Below, piece by piece: positions 1 through 11,559 of a stretch of DNA of 64,000 bases. Below the pieces are notes generated by a model. That model made no database searches, was not told the DNA's origin, and worked only from the letters and a program-made list of their open reading frames with translations. The translations under genes and the position numbers were made by a program. The first letter of the stretch is position 1. Every line of letters begins with the position of its first letter. The DNA is from Nemertoderma westbladi (Eukaryota > Xenacoelomorpha > Nemertodermatida > Nemertodermatidae): positions 17,556 through 81,555 of the forward strand of contig JAUCBJ010000866.1 in NCBI GenBank assembly GCA_032718475.1, given 5' to 3'.

Positions 1-358
1 GTGGTATGTGTTGTTTTACCTCTAACAGTTTTCAACTTATATGTTGTGAGGGTTGTTCTGGTTTTCCATATCTCCTAAACGGACTGACATACAAGTCTAG
101 TATTTTAACATAATAAGTGTGGTATGTGTTGTTTTACCTCTAACAGTTTTCAACTTATATGTTGTGAGGGTTGTTCTGGTTTTCCATATCTCCTAAACGG
201 ACTGACATACAAGTCTAGTATTTTAACATAATAAGTGTGTGGTATGTGTTGTTTTACCTCTAACAGTTTTCAACTTATATGTTGTGAGGGTTGTTCTGGT
301 TTTCCATATCTCCTAAACGGACTGACATACAAGTCTGAGATTTTAACATAAGATGTAG
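1..358. repeat. 118-bp tandem repeat, three copies
   Basis: Three head-to-tail copies of a unit of about 118 bp start near 1, 119 and 239. The second copy is 2 bp longer because of an extra GT. The copies are almost identical and each begins GTGGTATGTGTTG. A short partial copy of the unit start reappears near 402. The block lies in the Cav3 intron upstream of the exon at 574, and its left end is cut by the window, so the total copy number is unknown. The rest of this intron (359-573) is AT-rich and shows nothing else I can support. Confidence 0.93.
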
Positions 359-573
359 AACGCCACCTTGAGTAATTTTGGTGAAAATTTTTTTTTTTAA
401 TTGTGGTATGTGTTGTTCTGGCTCTATGGTCACGATTTGTCATAGTTATTATTTTTAATTAGTTTATTATACTACAATTTGCACTTTAGCCATGTAGGAT
501 CTATTTTGAGTTTGCATATTTATGATTCATGAAGTTTTAGTTTATTATTTATCAAACGCTATTTAATTTTTAG

Positions 574-759
574 TGTTGTTGAACTAACTCAGGACAGCAC
601 GGGGGGGCTATCCGTATTACGTACGTTTCGTCTCTTGAGAATTCTCAAACTGGTTCGCTTTATGCCGGCATTGCGCCGACAATTTGTTATTATGTTGAAA
701 ACTATGGACAATGTCGCTACATTCTTCAGCCTTCTGCTTCTGTTTATGTTTATTTTTAG
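574..759 (+). CDS. Cav3: T-type calcium channel alpha-1 (Cav3) exon: domain II S4-S5
   Basis: This exon encodes the voltage sensor and S5 of domain II. The translation contains [20 protein letters not shown], an S4 helix with regularly spaced arginine/lysine, then [18 protein letters not shown] and a hydrophobic S5. This matches what I know of vertebrate T-type channels in the same place. The acceptor is TTTTTAG at 571-573 and the donor is GTGAGT at 760. One base at the start completes a codon from the previous exon. The exon ends in phase 2 (AG), completed by the T at 10616 to give serine before ILGMHLFG. It is too long-range spliced and too short to appear as a simple ORF, so it is easily missed. 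The upstream exons encoding domain I and domain II S1-S3 lie outside the window. Confidence 0.93.
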
Positions 760-1057
760 GTGAGTATCGGCCTCAATGTGGTGGTCACATTATATTTACA
801 GAAATTAGCAAAAGGTCTTAAATTAATAGTTACACATGTTTATTTAGTAGTTTATTAAGTTCTAAACAATATACAACAGACAATTATAACTATTTAGTAT
901 TTATCTAAATGGTAACTAAATATTCGGCTTTTATTCTTTGGTTTTGTCTTGGATGATGTTTTATACTGCCACGAAACAATATAAACCTACCCGATTGCAT
1001 TATCTTGTATTAATTAAAAAGAGACGAAATATAAACATGAACATAGTCTATAATAAT
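760..1057 (+). other. Start of 9.9-kb Cav3 intron, unique sequence
   Basis: The intron begins GTGAGTATCGG. Unlike the introns starting at 11560, 38789 and 53321, no tandem repeat starts at this donor. The stretch is AT-rich and I see no gene or element in it. Confidence 0.6.
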
Positions 1058-3512
1058 GGGCATTGGACATGGTCTACAGTACTGGGCAATGGACATGGTC
1101 CACAATACTGGACAATGGACATGGTCCACAATACTGGACAATGGACATGGTCCACATTACTGGACAATGGACAGGACATGGTCCACAATACTGGACAATG
1201 AGCATAGTCTACAATATTGGCAATGGACATGGTCCACAATACTGGACAATCGACACGGTCCACAATACTGGAAAATGGACATGGTCCATAATACTGGACA
1301 ATCGACACGGTCCACAATACTGGACATGGTCCACAATACTGGACATGGTCCACAATACTGGACATGGTCCACAATACTGGACAATGGACAGGACATGGTC
1401 CACAATACTGGACAATGAGCATAGTCTACAATATTGGGCAATGGACATGGTCCACAATACTGGACAATCGACACGGTCCACAATACTGGACAATGGACAT
1501 GGTCCACAATACTGGACAATCGATACGGTCCACAATACTGGACAATGGACATGGTCCACAATACTGGACAATGGACATGGTCCACAATAGCGGACAATGG
1601 ACAGGACATGGTCCACAATACTAGACAACGAGCATAGTCTATAATATTGGGCAATGGATATGGTCTACAATACTGGACAATCGACACGGTCCACATTACT
1701 GGATAATGGACATGGTCCACAATACTGGACAATGGACATGGTCCACAATACTGGACAATGGACATGGTCCACAAGTCAAGTATTGTGGACATGGTCCACA
1801 ATACTTGACAATGGACATGGTTTACAATAATGTGCATTGGACATGGTCCACAATACTGGGCATTGGATATGGTCCACAATACTGGGCATTGGATATGGTC
1901 CATAATACTGGGCATTGGACATGGTCCCCAATACTGGGCATTGGACATAGTCTACAATATTGGGCAATGGAGATGGTCCATAATACTGGGCATTGGACAT
2001 GGTCCCCAATACTGGGCATTGGACATAGTCTACAATACTAGATAATGGACATGGTTTACAATACTGGGCATTGGATATGGTCCACAATACTGGGCAATGG
2101 ACATGATCCACAATACTGGGTAATGGACATGGTCCACAATACTGGACAGTGGACATGGTCCACAATACTGGACAATGGACATTGTTCACAATACTGGGCA
2201 TTGGACATGGTCCACAATACTGTGCATTGGACATGGTCTACAATACTGGGCATTGGATATGGTCCACAATACTGGGCATTTGACAGGACATGGTCCACAA
2301 TACTGGGCATTGGACATGGTCTACAATACTGGGCATTGGATATGGTCCACAATACTGGGCATTGGACATGGTCCCCAATACTGGGCATTGGACATAGTCT
2401 ACAATATTGGGCAATGGAGATGGTCCACAATATTTGGCAATGGACATGGTCCACAATACTGGGCAATGGGCATGGTCTACAATACTGGACAATGAACATA
2501 GTCTACAATATTGGGCAATGGACACGGTCCACAATACTGGACAATGGACACGGTCCACAATACTGGACAGTGGACATGGTCCACAATACTAGACAATGGA
2601 CATTGTTTACAATACTGGGCATTGGATATGGTCCACAATACTGGGCAATGGACATGGTCCACAATACTGGGTAATGGACATGGTCCACAATACTGGACAG
2701 TGGACATGGTCCACAATACTGGACAATGGACATGGTTCACAATACTGTGCATTGGACATGGTCCACAATACTGTGCATTGGACATGGTCCACAATACTGG
2801 GCATTGGATATGGTCCACAATACTGGGCATTTGACAGGACATGGTCCACAATACTGGGCATTAGACATGGTCTACACTACTGGGCATTGGATATGGTCCA
2901 CAATACTGGGCATTGGACATGGTCCCCAATACTGGGCATTGGACATTATCTACAATATTGGGCAATGGAGATGGTCCACAATATTTGGCAATGGACATGG
3001 TCCACAATACTGGGCAATGGACACGGTCCACAATACTGGACAATGGACAGGACAATGGACATGGTCCACAATACTGGACAATGGACAGGACATGGTCCAC
3101 AATACTGGGCATTGGACATGGTTCACAATACTGGGCATTGGACATGGTCCACAATACTGGGCATTGGATATGGTCCACAATACTGGGCATTGAACAGGAC
3201 ATGGTCCACAATACTGGGCATTGGACATGGTCCACAATACTAGGCATTGGACATGGTCCATAATACTGGGCATTGGACATGGTCCACAATACTGGGCAAT
3301 GGACATGGTCCACAATACTGGGCATTGGACATGGTCCATAATACTGGGCATTAGACATGGTCCACAATACTGGGCATTGGACATGGTCCATAATACTGGG
3401 CATTGGACATGGTCCACACTACTGGGCATTGGACATGGTCCACAATACTAGGCAATGGACATGGTCCACAATACTGGACAATGGACGTGCACGTGACCCA
3501 CAATAATGGCAT
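1058..3512. repeat. 26-bp minisatellite array
   Basis: A 2.45-kb tandem array with a 26-bp unit whose core is ATGGTCCACAATACTGG, joined by GGCATTGGAC or ACAATGGAC. Shorter 19-bp units and 5-bp insertions (GGACA) occur. Sub-families are regional: units with GACAATGG dominate before about 1800 and units with GGCATTGG dominate after it. The unit lacks stops in several frames, so it gives many long but meaningless ORFs on both strands. It lies inside the Cav3 intron 760-10615. Confidence 0.95.
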
Positions 3513-3830
3513 TGGACATTTGAATCCCCGTGGAAGCATTTTATGTTATAAGAGACAAATAACTAGTAAAGATGACAGAATAATATTATGTTAGCATCGT
3601 ATATTCGTAATATAACGTACTTTACAGACAAGACACACAAATAGCGGTCAAAATATCACCACATTAATAAGTAAAAATAAATAAATACAAAATCACGAAA
3701 TAATAATAAAAAAAATAAAAGTTAATCTCACCAATTAATAGGCGTCTAACTTCGTACAGGTGGCTAAGAGCAATAATAATTAGCAGCAACGCAACATTAT
3801 TTATATAATCACTAATTAGTATTTATTTAA
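3513..3830. other. Intronic unique sequence
   Basis: AT-rich sequence between the 26-bp array and the minus-strand candidate exon. TTTATT at about 3822-3827 reads as AATAAA on the minus strand just after the TAA stop of that candidate exon. Nothing else is supported. Confidence 0.5.
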
Positions 3831-4134
3831 TTAACGCTGTTTCTGCATAAACAGAGAGTAGTCCGAAGGACTGAGTTCGTCTTTAAGTTCGCCGTTACCG
3901 TTGTCTTTACTTTGGATCTTCCGGTAGTAATGTTTGGGTGGCTCTGGTCGCCCCCTCGCCCAACTACTCAGGTACTCGCGGCTATGTTCGTGGCACTCAC
4001 TGTCCACTTCGATCTTACCCAATCGGATTTGTTCCTCCACGAACACCGGATACGGAGTGACGTCACGGTCCCGAATGATCGCTTCTACAAGTTGCAGGGC
4101 CATGTATTCATGTAACGCTAAGCGACCGTGGTAC
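3831..4134 (-). CDS. Candidate terminal exon of an unrecognised antisense gene
   Basis: On the minus strand an open frame runs from an acceptor-like ATATATAG at 4140-4135 to a TAA stop at 3833-3831. An AATAAA signal lies a few bases downstream. From the ATG at 4103 it would encode 90 residues, or about 101 if entered from the splice site. The composition is protein-like, rich in charged residues, and unlike the low-complexity ORFs around it (HEYMALQLVEAIIRDRD, then ARGRPEPPKHYY). I do not recognise the family. It lies within a Cav3 intron on the opposite strand, so it would belong to a nested gene, or be a relic of one. The entry phase does not fit the small candidate exon at 9148-9194, so at least one more exon would be needed between them. 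Confidence 0.35.
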
Positions 4135-4584
4135 CTATATATATAAAATGAATCAAAAAGAGAATAGCAATTAATCAGCTGTTATTTGCATCGATTTTCC
4201 CCTGCAGGGATGCCATTTTGAATTTTGAAATCAAGATCCCAACCCTTCAACCTGCAACTTACTATTAATAAGAGTTCTTATAATCATTATCCAATGAAAT
4301 AAATAATTTGTTTGTCACTAGACTAAATTATTTAAACAACATTATTATTTACTTACTTTTTAATGATTGGATGTGACACTGATTGGATGGCAGCGACGTC
4401 AGCCTCCACTGCCCCATGCGAGAGAGCTGCCAGTTCTGCGATCGTTATGGAGAACTGAGTTGCGAAACAATCTCCTCCTATTCGCTCTGAGGCGTGGGGG
4501 TCACCGGATCTATGGAGAAGTACGAGGTTTATTTATATAACGAGTCACTCATTTAGTCATTGATTCAGTCTTATTGGGAAGCAG
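4135..4584. other. Intronic unique sequence
   Basis: About 450 bp without a supported feature. It contains a GC-richer patch at about 4385-4510 around GATTGGATGGCAGCGACG, followed directly by the 31-bp repeat array. A promoter for the antisense candidate is not demonstrable. Confidence 0.4.
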
Positions 4585-6790
4585 CCAATCTGTCACTCTC
4601 TTCGTTAAACTCAGTTAATGTGCCACTCTCTTCGTTAAACTCAGTTAGTGTGCCACTCTCTTCGTTAAACTCAGTTAATGTACCACTCTCTTTGGGAATA
4701 GTCCGTCAATGTGCCAATCTATTCGTGAATAGTCTGTCAATGTGCCACTCTCTTTGGGAAGGGTCGGTCAATGTGCCACTCTCTTTTGGAAGAGTCGGTC
4801 AATGTGCCACTCTCTTTGTGAATAGTCAGTTAATTTGCCACTCTCTTTGTGAATATAGTCAGTTAATGTGCCACTCTCTTTGTGAATAGTCAGTTAATGT
4901 GCCACTCTCTTTGTGAATAGTTCGTCACAATGTGCCAATCTATTCGTGAATAGTCTGTCAATCTGCCACTCTCTTTGGGAAGGGTCGGTCAATGTGCTAC
5001 TCTCTTTGTGAATAGTCAGATAATTTGCCACTCCCTTTGTGAATAGTCCGTCAATGTCCGTCCGTCTGTCAATGTGCCCCTTTCTTTGGGAAGATTCTGT
5101 CAAAGTGCCACTTTCTTTGGGAAGAGTCTGTCAAAGTGCCACTCTCTTTGTGTATAGTCTGTCAATGTGCCACTATCTTAATCAATAGTCAGCTAGTGTG
5201 CCACTCTCTTTGGGAAGAGTCTGTCAACGTGCCATTTTATTTGTGAATAGTCAATTAATGTGCCTCTATCTTAGTGAATAGTCAATCAATGGGCAACTCT
5301 ATTTGTGAATAGTCAGTCAATGTGCCACTCTCTTTGTGAATAATCAGTTAATGTGCCACTATCTTTATGAAATGTCTGTCAATGTGCCACAACATTCTTG
5401 AATAGTCTGTCAATGTGCCACTCTCTTTGCGAATAGTCTGTCAATGTGCCACTCTCTTAGTCAATAGTCCGTCAATGTGCCACTATCTTAGTCAATAGTC
5501 TCTCAATGTGCCACTTTCTTTGGGAAGAGTCTGTCAAAGTGCCACTTTCTTTGGGAAGAGTCTGTCAAAGTGCCACTCTCTTTGTGAATAGTCAGTTAAT
5601 GTGCCACTTTATTTGTGTATAGTCTGTCAATGTGCCACTATCTTAGTCAATAGTCAGTTAATGTGCCACTCTCTTTGGGAAGAGTCTGTCAACGTGCCAC
5701 TTTCTTTGTGAATAGTCAATAAATGTGCCACTATCTTTGTGAATAGTCAGTTAATGTGTCACTATATTTGTGAATAGTCGATCAATGTGCCACTCTCTTT
5801 GTGAATAGTCTGTCAATGTGCCACTCTCTTTGTGAATAGTTAGTTAATGTGCCACTCTCTTTGTGAATAGTTAGTTAATGTGCCACTCTCTTTGTGAATA
5901 GTCAGTTAATGTGCCACTCTCTTTGTGAATAGTCAGTTAATGGGCCACTTTATTTGTGTCTATGTCTGTCAATATAAGTCTGTCAATGTGCCACTATCTT
6001 AGTCAATAGTCAGTTAATGTGCCACTCTCTTTGGGAAGAGTCTGTCAACGTGCCACTCTCTTTGTGAATAGTTAGTTAATGTGCCACTCTCTTTGTGAAT
6101 AGTTAGTTAATGTGCCACTCTCTTTGTGAATAGTCAGTTAATGTGCCACTCTCTTTGTGAATAGTCAGTTAATGGGCCACTTTATTTGTGTCTATGTCTG
6201 TCAATATAAGTCTGTCAATGTGCCACTATCTTAGTCAATATTAATGTGCAACTCTCTTTGTGAATAGTTAGTTAATGCGCCACTCTCTTTGTGAATAGGT
6301 AGTTAATGCGCCACTCTCTTTGTGAATAGTCAATTAATGTGCCACTATCTTTGTGAATAGTTAGTTAATGTGCCACTCTCTTTGTAAATAGTCAGTTAAT
6401 GTGCCACTCTCTTTGTGAATAGTTAGTTAATGTGCCACTCTCTTTGTAAATAGTCAGTTAATGTGCAACTCTCTTTGTGAATAGTTAGTTAATGCGCCAC
6501 TCTCTTTGTGAATAGTCAATTAATGTGCCACTCTCTTTGTGAATAGTTAGTTAATGTGCCACTCTCTTTGTAAATAGTCAGTTAATGTGCAACTCTCTTT
6601 GTGAATAGTTAGTTAATGCGCCACTCTCTTTGTGAATAGTCAATTAATGTGCCACTCTCTTTGTGAATAGTTAGTTAATGTGCCACTCTCTTTGTAAATA
6701 GTCAGTTAATGTGCCACTCTCTTTGTGAATAGTCAGTTAATTTGCCACTATATTTGTGAATAGTCGATCAATATGCCACTCCCTTTGGGA
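4585..6790. repeat. 31-bp minisatellite array
   Basis: A 2.2-kb array with a 31-bp unit of the type TGCCACTCTCTTTGTGAATA followed by GTCAGTTAATG. Units are diverged on the left (with TTCGTTAAACTC and TTTGGGAAGAGTC variants) and more homogeneous on the right. A multi-unit block containing GTCTATGTCTGTCAATATAAG occurs near 5955 and again near 6190, so groups of units were duplicated together. It lies in the Cav3 intron 760-10615. Confidence 0.95.
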
Positions 6791-7346
6791 AGTCAGCCAT
6801 TGTCAGTCTTTTAGAGATGTGTCCAGTCTTGACATTCTGCCGATAGATCGAGAAACCAATCCATGGTTTGCGTATTTTTAATTCGCACGAGGCGACAATA
6901 CAGGGTAAATGTAAATAAAATTATATTCTGTAGTATTCTGTTTATGTTGAGTCGAACCATTATGTTGTGGACTGAATCGGTCTATTTCTCCAATCTGTCC
7001 GCGTTAACTAATTTGTACCGATCCTTACCTCCCTGCTGGATCGTAGGTTCTTTCCCCTGGAATATATATGGATCTCCGAGACCCAGATCTATGTTGCTGT
7101 ATTATTATCTCTCCCACCCAATTAATTCCCCACCGCTCCACTGGTTTTTTGGAATATCTGTGAGAGAAACAAATTAAGCGATTTAGAGAAAATAAAGTCA
7201 GTGTCAGAAAATATAATACAATTAACTAATACATTTGTTTTGATTTGTTTTTAGGTTATTGCATTCTTTAATTGTGAATGTTTATCTAATATACTGTATG
7301 GTATTTGATTTCATTTTAGTTTACTCTTCATTCTGTCCTCACAAAC
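6791..7346. other. Intronic unique sequence
   Basis: About 550 bp between two arrays. A 104-codon frame at 6863-7177 has no recognisable domain and no convincing splice context. I see nothing else. Confidence 0.45.
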
Positions 7347-7643
7347 ATGTGCGGCGCTGTTTCTGTGCGCTGTTTCTATGCGCTGTTTCTGTGCGCTGTT
7401 TCTATGCGCTGTTTATGTGCGCTGTTTCTGTGCGCTGTTTCTGTGCGCTGTTTCTGTGCGCTGTTTCTGTGCGCTGTTTCTGTGCGCTGTTTATGTGCGC
7501 TGTTTCTGTGCGCTGTTTATGTGCGCTGTTTCTGTGCGCTGTTTCTGTGCGCTGTTTATGTGCGCTGTTTATGTGCGCTGTTTATGTGCGCTGTTTATGT
7601 GCGCTGTTTATGTGCGCTGTTTATGTGCGCTGTTTCTGTGTGA
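7347..7643. repeat. 13-bp minisatellite array
   Basis: About 23 tandem copies of a 13-bp unit, TGTGCGCTGTTTC or TGTGCGCTGTTTA. Because 13 is not a multiple of three, all three frames read through a 39-bp super-period and give cysteine-rich peptide repeats. These should not be taken as a gene. The C/A variants are mixed on the left and nearly all A on the right, where a run of identical units marks recent expansion. Confidence 0.95.
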
Positions 7644-7654
7644 TGTTAATTTGA

Positions 7655-8050
7655 GGGTGGATGTTAATGTGAATTTGATTTAATGGGAGTTAATTTGAGT
7701 TATATCAATTAAAAAACAGCTCTCTTGATCTCTAGACATTAATCATTTGAAATGGTCAATCGCCAATAAGTGCAAATCATCGTTGTCGTCACAATTTTCA
7801 TGCTAATAACTTTGTCGGATTTAAAGCTGTCGAGTTGAAAATTTGTAGGTATCAATAAGATCAAAGTTTGAGAGGTCTTTTAATTCTGTTTAATCTGAAA
7901 AAAATTGGCAGATATATGTACTAGACAATAATGCCTAAAATTCCACAATATGTCATATATTATGACGTAGGTCTAGGGCTGGAAGACGAAGACAACTTTA
8001 ATTGTGTTTGAGCCGCCACTCGTGCAATCTGCGAAAACTGCCTGGTGGAA
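7655..8050. other. Intronic unique sequence
   Basis: About 400 bp of AT-rich sequence with no supported gene, repeat or RNA. Confidence 0.45.
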
Positions 8051-8055
8051 TCTAA

Positions 8056-8786
8056 AGTACTCCGGGATATAAAGTCCTCCGGGATATAAAGTCCTCCGGG
8101 ATCTAAAGTCCTCCGGGATATAAAGTCCTCCGGGATATAAAGTCCTCCAGGAAATAAAGTCCTCCGGGATATAAGGTCCTCCGGGATATACAGTCCTCCA
8201 GGATATAAAGTCCTCAGGGATATAAAGTCCTCCGGGATATAAAGTCATCCAGGATATAAAGTCCTCCGGGATATAAAGTCCTCCGGGATATAAAGTCCTC
8301 AGGATATAAAGTCCTCCGGGATTTAAAGTCCTCCAGGATATAAAGTCCTCAGGATATAAAGTCCTCCGGGATCTAAAGTCCTCCGGGATCTAAAGTCCTC
8401 CGGGATCTAAAGTCCTCCGGGATATAAAGTCCTCCGGGATATAAAGTCCTCCGGGATATAAAGTCCTCCGGGATATAAAGTCCTCCGGGATATAAAGTCC
8501 TCCGGGATATAAAGACCTCCGTGATATAAAGTCCTCCAGGATATAAAGTCCTCCGGGATATAAAGTCCTCAGGATATATAGTCCTCCGGGATATAAAGTC
8601 ATCCAGGATATAAAGTCATCAGGATATAAAGTCCTCCGGGATATAAAGTCCTCCAGGATATAAAGTCCTCCAGGATATAAAATCCTCAGGATATAAAGTC
8701 CTCCGGGATATAAAGTCCTCCAGGATATAAAGTCCTCCAGGATATAAAGTCCTCCGGGATATAAAGTCCTCCGGGATCTAAAGTCC
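8056..8786. repeat. 17-bp minisatellite array
   Basis: About 43 copies of a 17-bp unit, GATATAAAGTCCTCCGG, with CCAGG, CAGG and ATCTAAAG variants. It directly abuts the 66-bp array at 8787, with AAAGTCCCTCAACC at the join. Its minus-strand ORFs (YPGGLYIPEDFISWRT type) are artefacts of the period. Confidence 0.95.
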
Positions 8787-9112
8787 CTCAACCTCGATGA
8801 TGGCTAGCTGTTCTGTCTCGCCCCCGTGCACTCTGGACTCTGTTAAGGTTCCCCCAACCTCGATGATGGCTAGCTGTTCTGTCTCGCCCCCGTGCACTCT
8901 GGACTCTGTTAAGGTTCCCCCAACCTCGATGATGGCTAGCTGTTCTGTCTCGCCCCCGTGCTCTCTGGACTCTGTTAAGGTTCCCCCAACCTCGATGATG
9001 GCTAGCTGTTCTGTCTCGCCCCCGTGCACTCTGGACTCTGTTAAGGTTCCCCCAACCTCGATGATGGCTAGCTGTTCTGTCTCGCCCCCGTGCACTCTGG
9101 ACTCTGTTAAGG
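8787..9112. repeat. 66-bp tandem repeat, five copies
   Basis: Five near-identical 66-bp copies, each containing GATGATGGCTAGCTGTTCTG and GGACTCTGTTAAGG. The unit is a multiple of three and is open in both directions (MMASCSVSPPCTLDSVKVPP on plus, ETEQLAIIEVGGTLTESR on minus). One copy has a CTC for CAC change. It is GC-richer than its neighbours. An expanded coding exon of the minus-strand candidate gene is possible, but I found no clean splice sites for it. Confidence 0.92.
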
Positions 9113-9147
9113 TTTATGCGGCGACGAGTTCGCTACGACTGCCTCAC

Positions 9148-9194
9148 CTTCCTTATCATTAACGTCGAGTTTTACTGCCGGTCTGGTTGGCGGT
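9148..9194 (-). CDS. Candidate 47-bp antisense exon
   Basis: On the minus strand, an acceptor (TTTAATGTCAG ending at 9195) and a strong donor (GGAAG|GTGAGG) flank 47 bp. If spliced to the GTTAGT donor of the upstream candidate exon ending at 9551, the phases match (2 then 1) and the frame stays open through PPTRPAVKLDVNDKE. The evidence is splice-site pattern and frame only. The product is not recognised. Confidence 0.22.
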
Positions 9195-9550
9195 CTGACA
9201 TTAAATATTTGTTGATAATATTTAACTATCAGTACCCTCGGCCGGCCTACTACTAACTGTACTTATTGCAGTTTATTGACATAATAAATATTATAGGCCT
9301 ATCTATCGCCCTCAACTACTATACATCACTTTACGACATTCAGACATTGATACAATCCAATGACCTCACGTTATTTCCCACAATATTTTAACGTAGCATA
9401 CGTAATTAACATTCATCGCTACCGAGTCCATTTGTTTCCGGTTATTGTATTGACTTGGCTGCACTGCAACATTACGATGAAGTTTCTTTCATTCTCATTG
9501 TGTGTATGTATGTGCCAGGCACTAAACTACTGTTTTACTATCTTACTAAC

Positions 9551-9834
9551 TTGGCTGTCCAACCCAAGGGTGGCTTAGGACTCAATGACAGATCGATATT
9601 CGCCTTGGAACTAAATCTCGACTTGGAGCTTTCTTCGTATGCCGTGGCAGTCTCTTTGAAATCGAAAATAAATCTGCGTCCTTTAACATCCTCCTGGTAC
9701 TCGTAGCAGTTACTCACGCTGTTAGGCAGTCTTTCCACGGTCAGCAGTAGAGCGGACTCCACGCCGTTCGAGCCATCGCAGGTTTTAAGAAATTCTCTGA
9801 GTTTCGGTTTTATCATTAAACTATTGTTTGTCAT
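9551..9834 (-). CDS. Candidate antisense exon, unrecognised protein
   Basis: A minus-strand ATG frame from 9834 with a protein-like composition (LKTCDGSNGVESALLLTVER, later KGRRFIFDFKETATAYEE). It runs into two overlapping donor-like sequences, GTTAGT at 9550 and GTAAGA at 9546, before a stop at 9538. It stands out from the AT-rich intron around it. The true start is unknown: an acceptor-like ACAATAG just after the first ATG would put the start at an internal ATG instead. I do not recognise the product. Together with 9148-9194 and 3831-4134 it may form a gene nested antisense in the Cav3 intron, or be a gene relic. Confidence 0.33.
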
Positions 9835-10615
9835 ATTGTTTACTATAATAATCCCTTTTTAAATTTTTAAGGAGTATGTAATTTAATTCAACTTAATCTA
9901 ACTAAATTTTAAATTATCCACTTAATTTCTTTCGGCCTGTAAAATGAAAAGATTTCCTCACTTAGTAACAACTTATCAGAAATATTTTAAACACTAATTA
10001 ATTAAATTTAATTAGGTAATTTAAATACATATTGCGGCACAAGAGGAAATAAGACAAACATTAATCACGTTTCTCACAAGACTAAAAGTATATGTTGAAT
10101 ATATTATTAACAACCAACTAACAACTGCCTTAACCATAAAGTGATGGGTTTGTTGTGCCATAAGGGCAGTGTATGCTAAGCAAAGTGCTGGGCAAAGATA
10201 TTACTTTACTTACCACAGCCTGGCAACCATTCCAACCTGCCAATAAGGTATCCAATCAGAATGCAAGTTGTACTGCTGCATTGAGATTGTATGAGTTGTA
10301 TTACTTGTATTGTTTCATACATGGTGGCGGGAAAATATAAAATCACACCAGTATTATTTTATTCATTAAATAGGTTTTTTACTTTTATTAACAGTGTATT
10401 TTTATTATAATTAAAATTAAAATTATTATTAATATTAATAATATTAAAAATAATTAATACTTTATTATAATTTTTACTTTATTTTATTATTAAAATAAAG
10501 TACACTCACTCACTCACCTTACTACAATAATTTAATTTGTATACATTTATGGGAACATATCTTACGATTGATTAATCTTATGTATTTCTCATATTTGTAA
10601 TTTATATATTTCCAG
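9835..10615. other. End of 9.9-kb Cav3 intron, AT-rich
   Basis: Very AT-rich sequence, including an ATTATTAATATTAAT-type low-complexity patch around 10410-10500. It ends in the acceptor TTTATATATTTCCAG at 10601-10615. No gene or element is supported. Confidence 0.55.
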
Positions 10616-10965
10616 TATATTGGGAATGCATCTGTTCGGCTGTAAGTTCTGCGATTCGAAGCGGCTACGAGGTGACGACTGGGGCTGCGACCGTAAGAAC
10701 TTTGACACTCTGCTTTGGGCTATAGTCACCGTGTTCCAGATACTCACGCAGGAGGACTGGAACACCGTACTGTACAACGGCATGAATAAAACAACGCCCT
10801 GGGCCGCTCTCTACTTCATTGCGTTGATGACTTTCGGTAACTACGTTCTGTTCAATCTGTTGGTAGCGATACTGGTGGAAGGGTTCTCGTCTGATGGAGA
10901 TCGCAAGCAGGACGAAGAAGAGGACGATATGGATGAGTCAGATAAAAAGGCGGAATCAGCCGATG
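10616..10965 (+). CDS. Cav3: Cav3 exon: domain II pore loop and S6
   Basis: The exon encodes the end of S5, the pore and S6 of domain [13 protein letters not shown], then [20 protein letters not shown], then the filter TQEDWN with the domain II glutamate, then S6 [16 protein letters not shown]. The stretch [15 protein letters not shown] matches T-type channels almost word for word. After S6 comes an acidic tail ([15 protein letters not shown]) that starts the II-III linker. The acceptor is TTTCCAG at 10609-10615. The donor is GATG|GTAAGT after 10965, and the exon ends in phase 1. Reading on past the donor gives an artefactual ORF end at 10985. Confidence 0.95.
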
Positions 10966-11383
10966 GTAAGTCTGGCTGTTGTTAGAAGAGAGTTTACATT
11001 TTTTATAAAATAATAAATATACATTTATTACTGATGTACAATATTACGTTTGGTGATTTGTAGTGCCAGAGAGTAAATTATAATACATTCAATCGAAACC
11101 TGGAATTTATAATTTTGAACCAAATTTCCCAAGGTTATAGTATCATATTCACAATAAATGAATCGCATGAATAATAAGCGTTTGTCTATATATTTCCTTG
11201 ACTTTAACAAAATTTAATCACCTCGGATATCTCGGGGTCCAGTGAGATGTTTACCGTCTTCACCGCCCAATTAAATATGTTTCTGTCTACGACGTCTATT
11301 TAAGAGATTTTCGAGTTTTGTTTTTTTAATTTAAGTTTAACGTATTTTTCGAATAATGACATATTTTAGCTTTTAATTTCCAG
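10966..11383 (+). other. Cav3 intron, 418 bp
   Basis: A short intron with donor GTAAGT and acceptor TTTAATTTCCAG. No feature is seen inside it. Confidence 0.8.
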
Positions 11384-11559
11384 TAGACGTTGCCAATAAC
11401 AACAACCGAGGACTGCGTGTCAGTGTACCAGACGCCGGTACAGACGGTTCAGTACTCCCTACTATAGTACATACGGAGGCCACACCGCAAGGGTCGCCGC
11501 GTTCCACACTACATAGAGGCATTACGGTGACAAGGGAAGGAAGGCTCAGTGTAGCATCG
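11384..11559 (+). CDS. Cav3: Cav3 exon: II-III linker; its 3' end seeds a minisatellite
   Basis: The exon starts after TTTCCAG and completes a GTA valine codon with the last G of the previous exon. It encodes a hydrophilic linker (VDVANNNRGLRVSVPDAG ... HRGITVTREGRLSVAS) and ends in phase 0 at TCG|GTTAGT. The next exon at 38617 also starts in phase 0, so the frame is conserved across 27 kb. The last ~24 exonic bases (GGAAGGCTCAGTGTAGCATC plus G) are the template for most of the 39-bp repeat that follows. The donor GTTAGT is weak against the GTRAGT consensus, but GTTAGT/GTTAGC/GTTAGA donors also serve three other exons here (ending 48688, 49349, 50806). Confidence 0.88.

Noticed and set aside
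938-3594. Overlapping open frames on both strands over the 26-bp array (WSTILDNGHGPQYW-type repeats)
   Set aside because: Explained by the repeat period; frames change with each indel and no domain is present.
6863-7177. 104-codon plus-strand frame
   Set aside because: No domain, no splice context, composition like the surrounding intron.
7259-7683. Cysteine-rich repeat protein with a hydrophobic N-terminus
   Set aside because: A 13-bp repeat read through in three frames gives the same peptide pattern; the N-terminal part is ordinary AT-rich intron.
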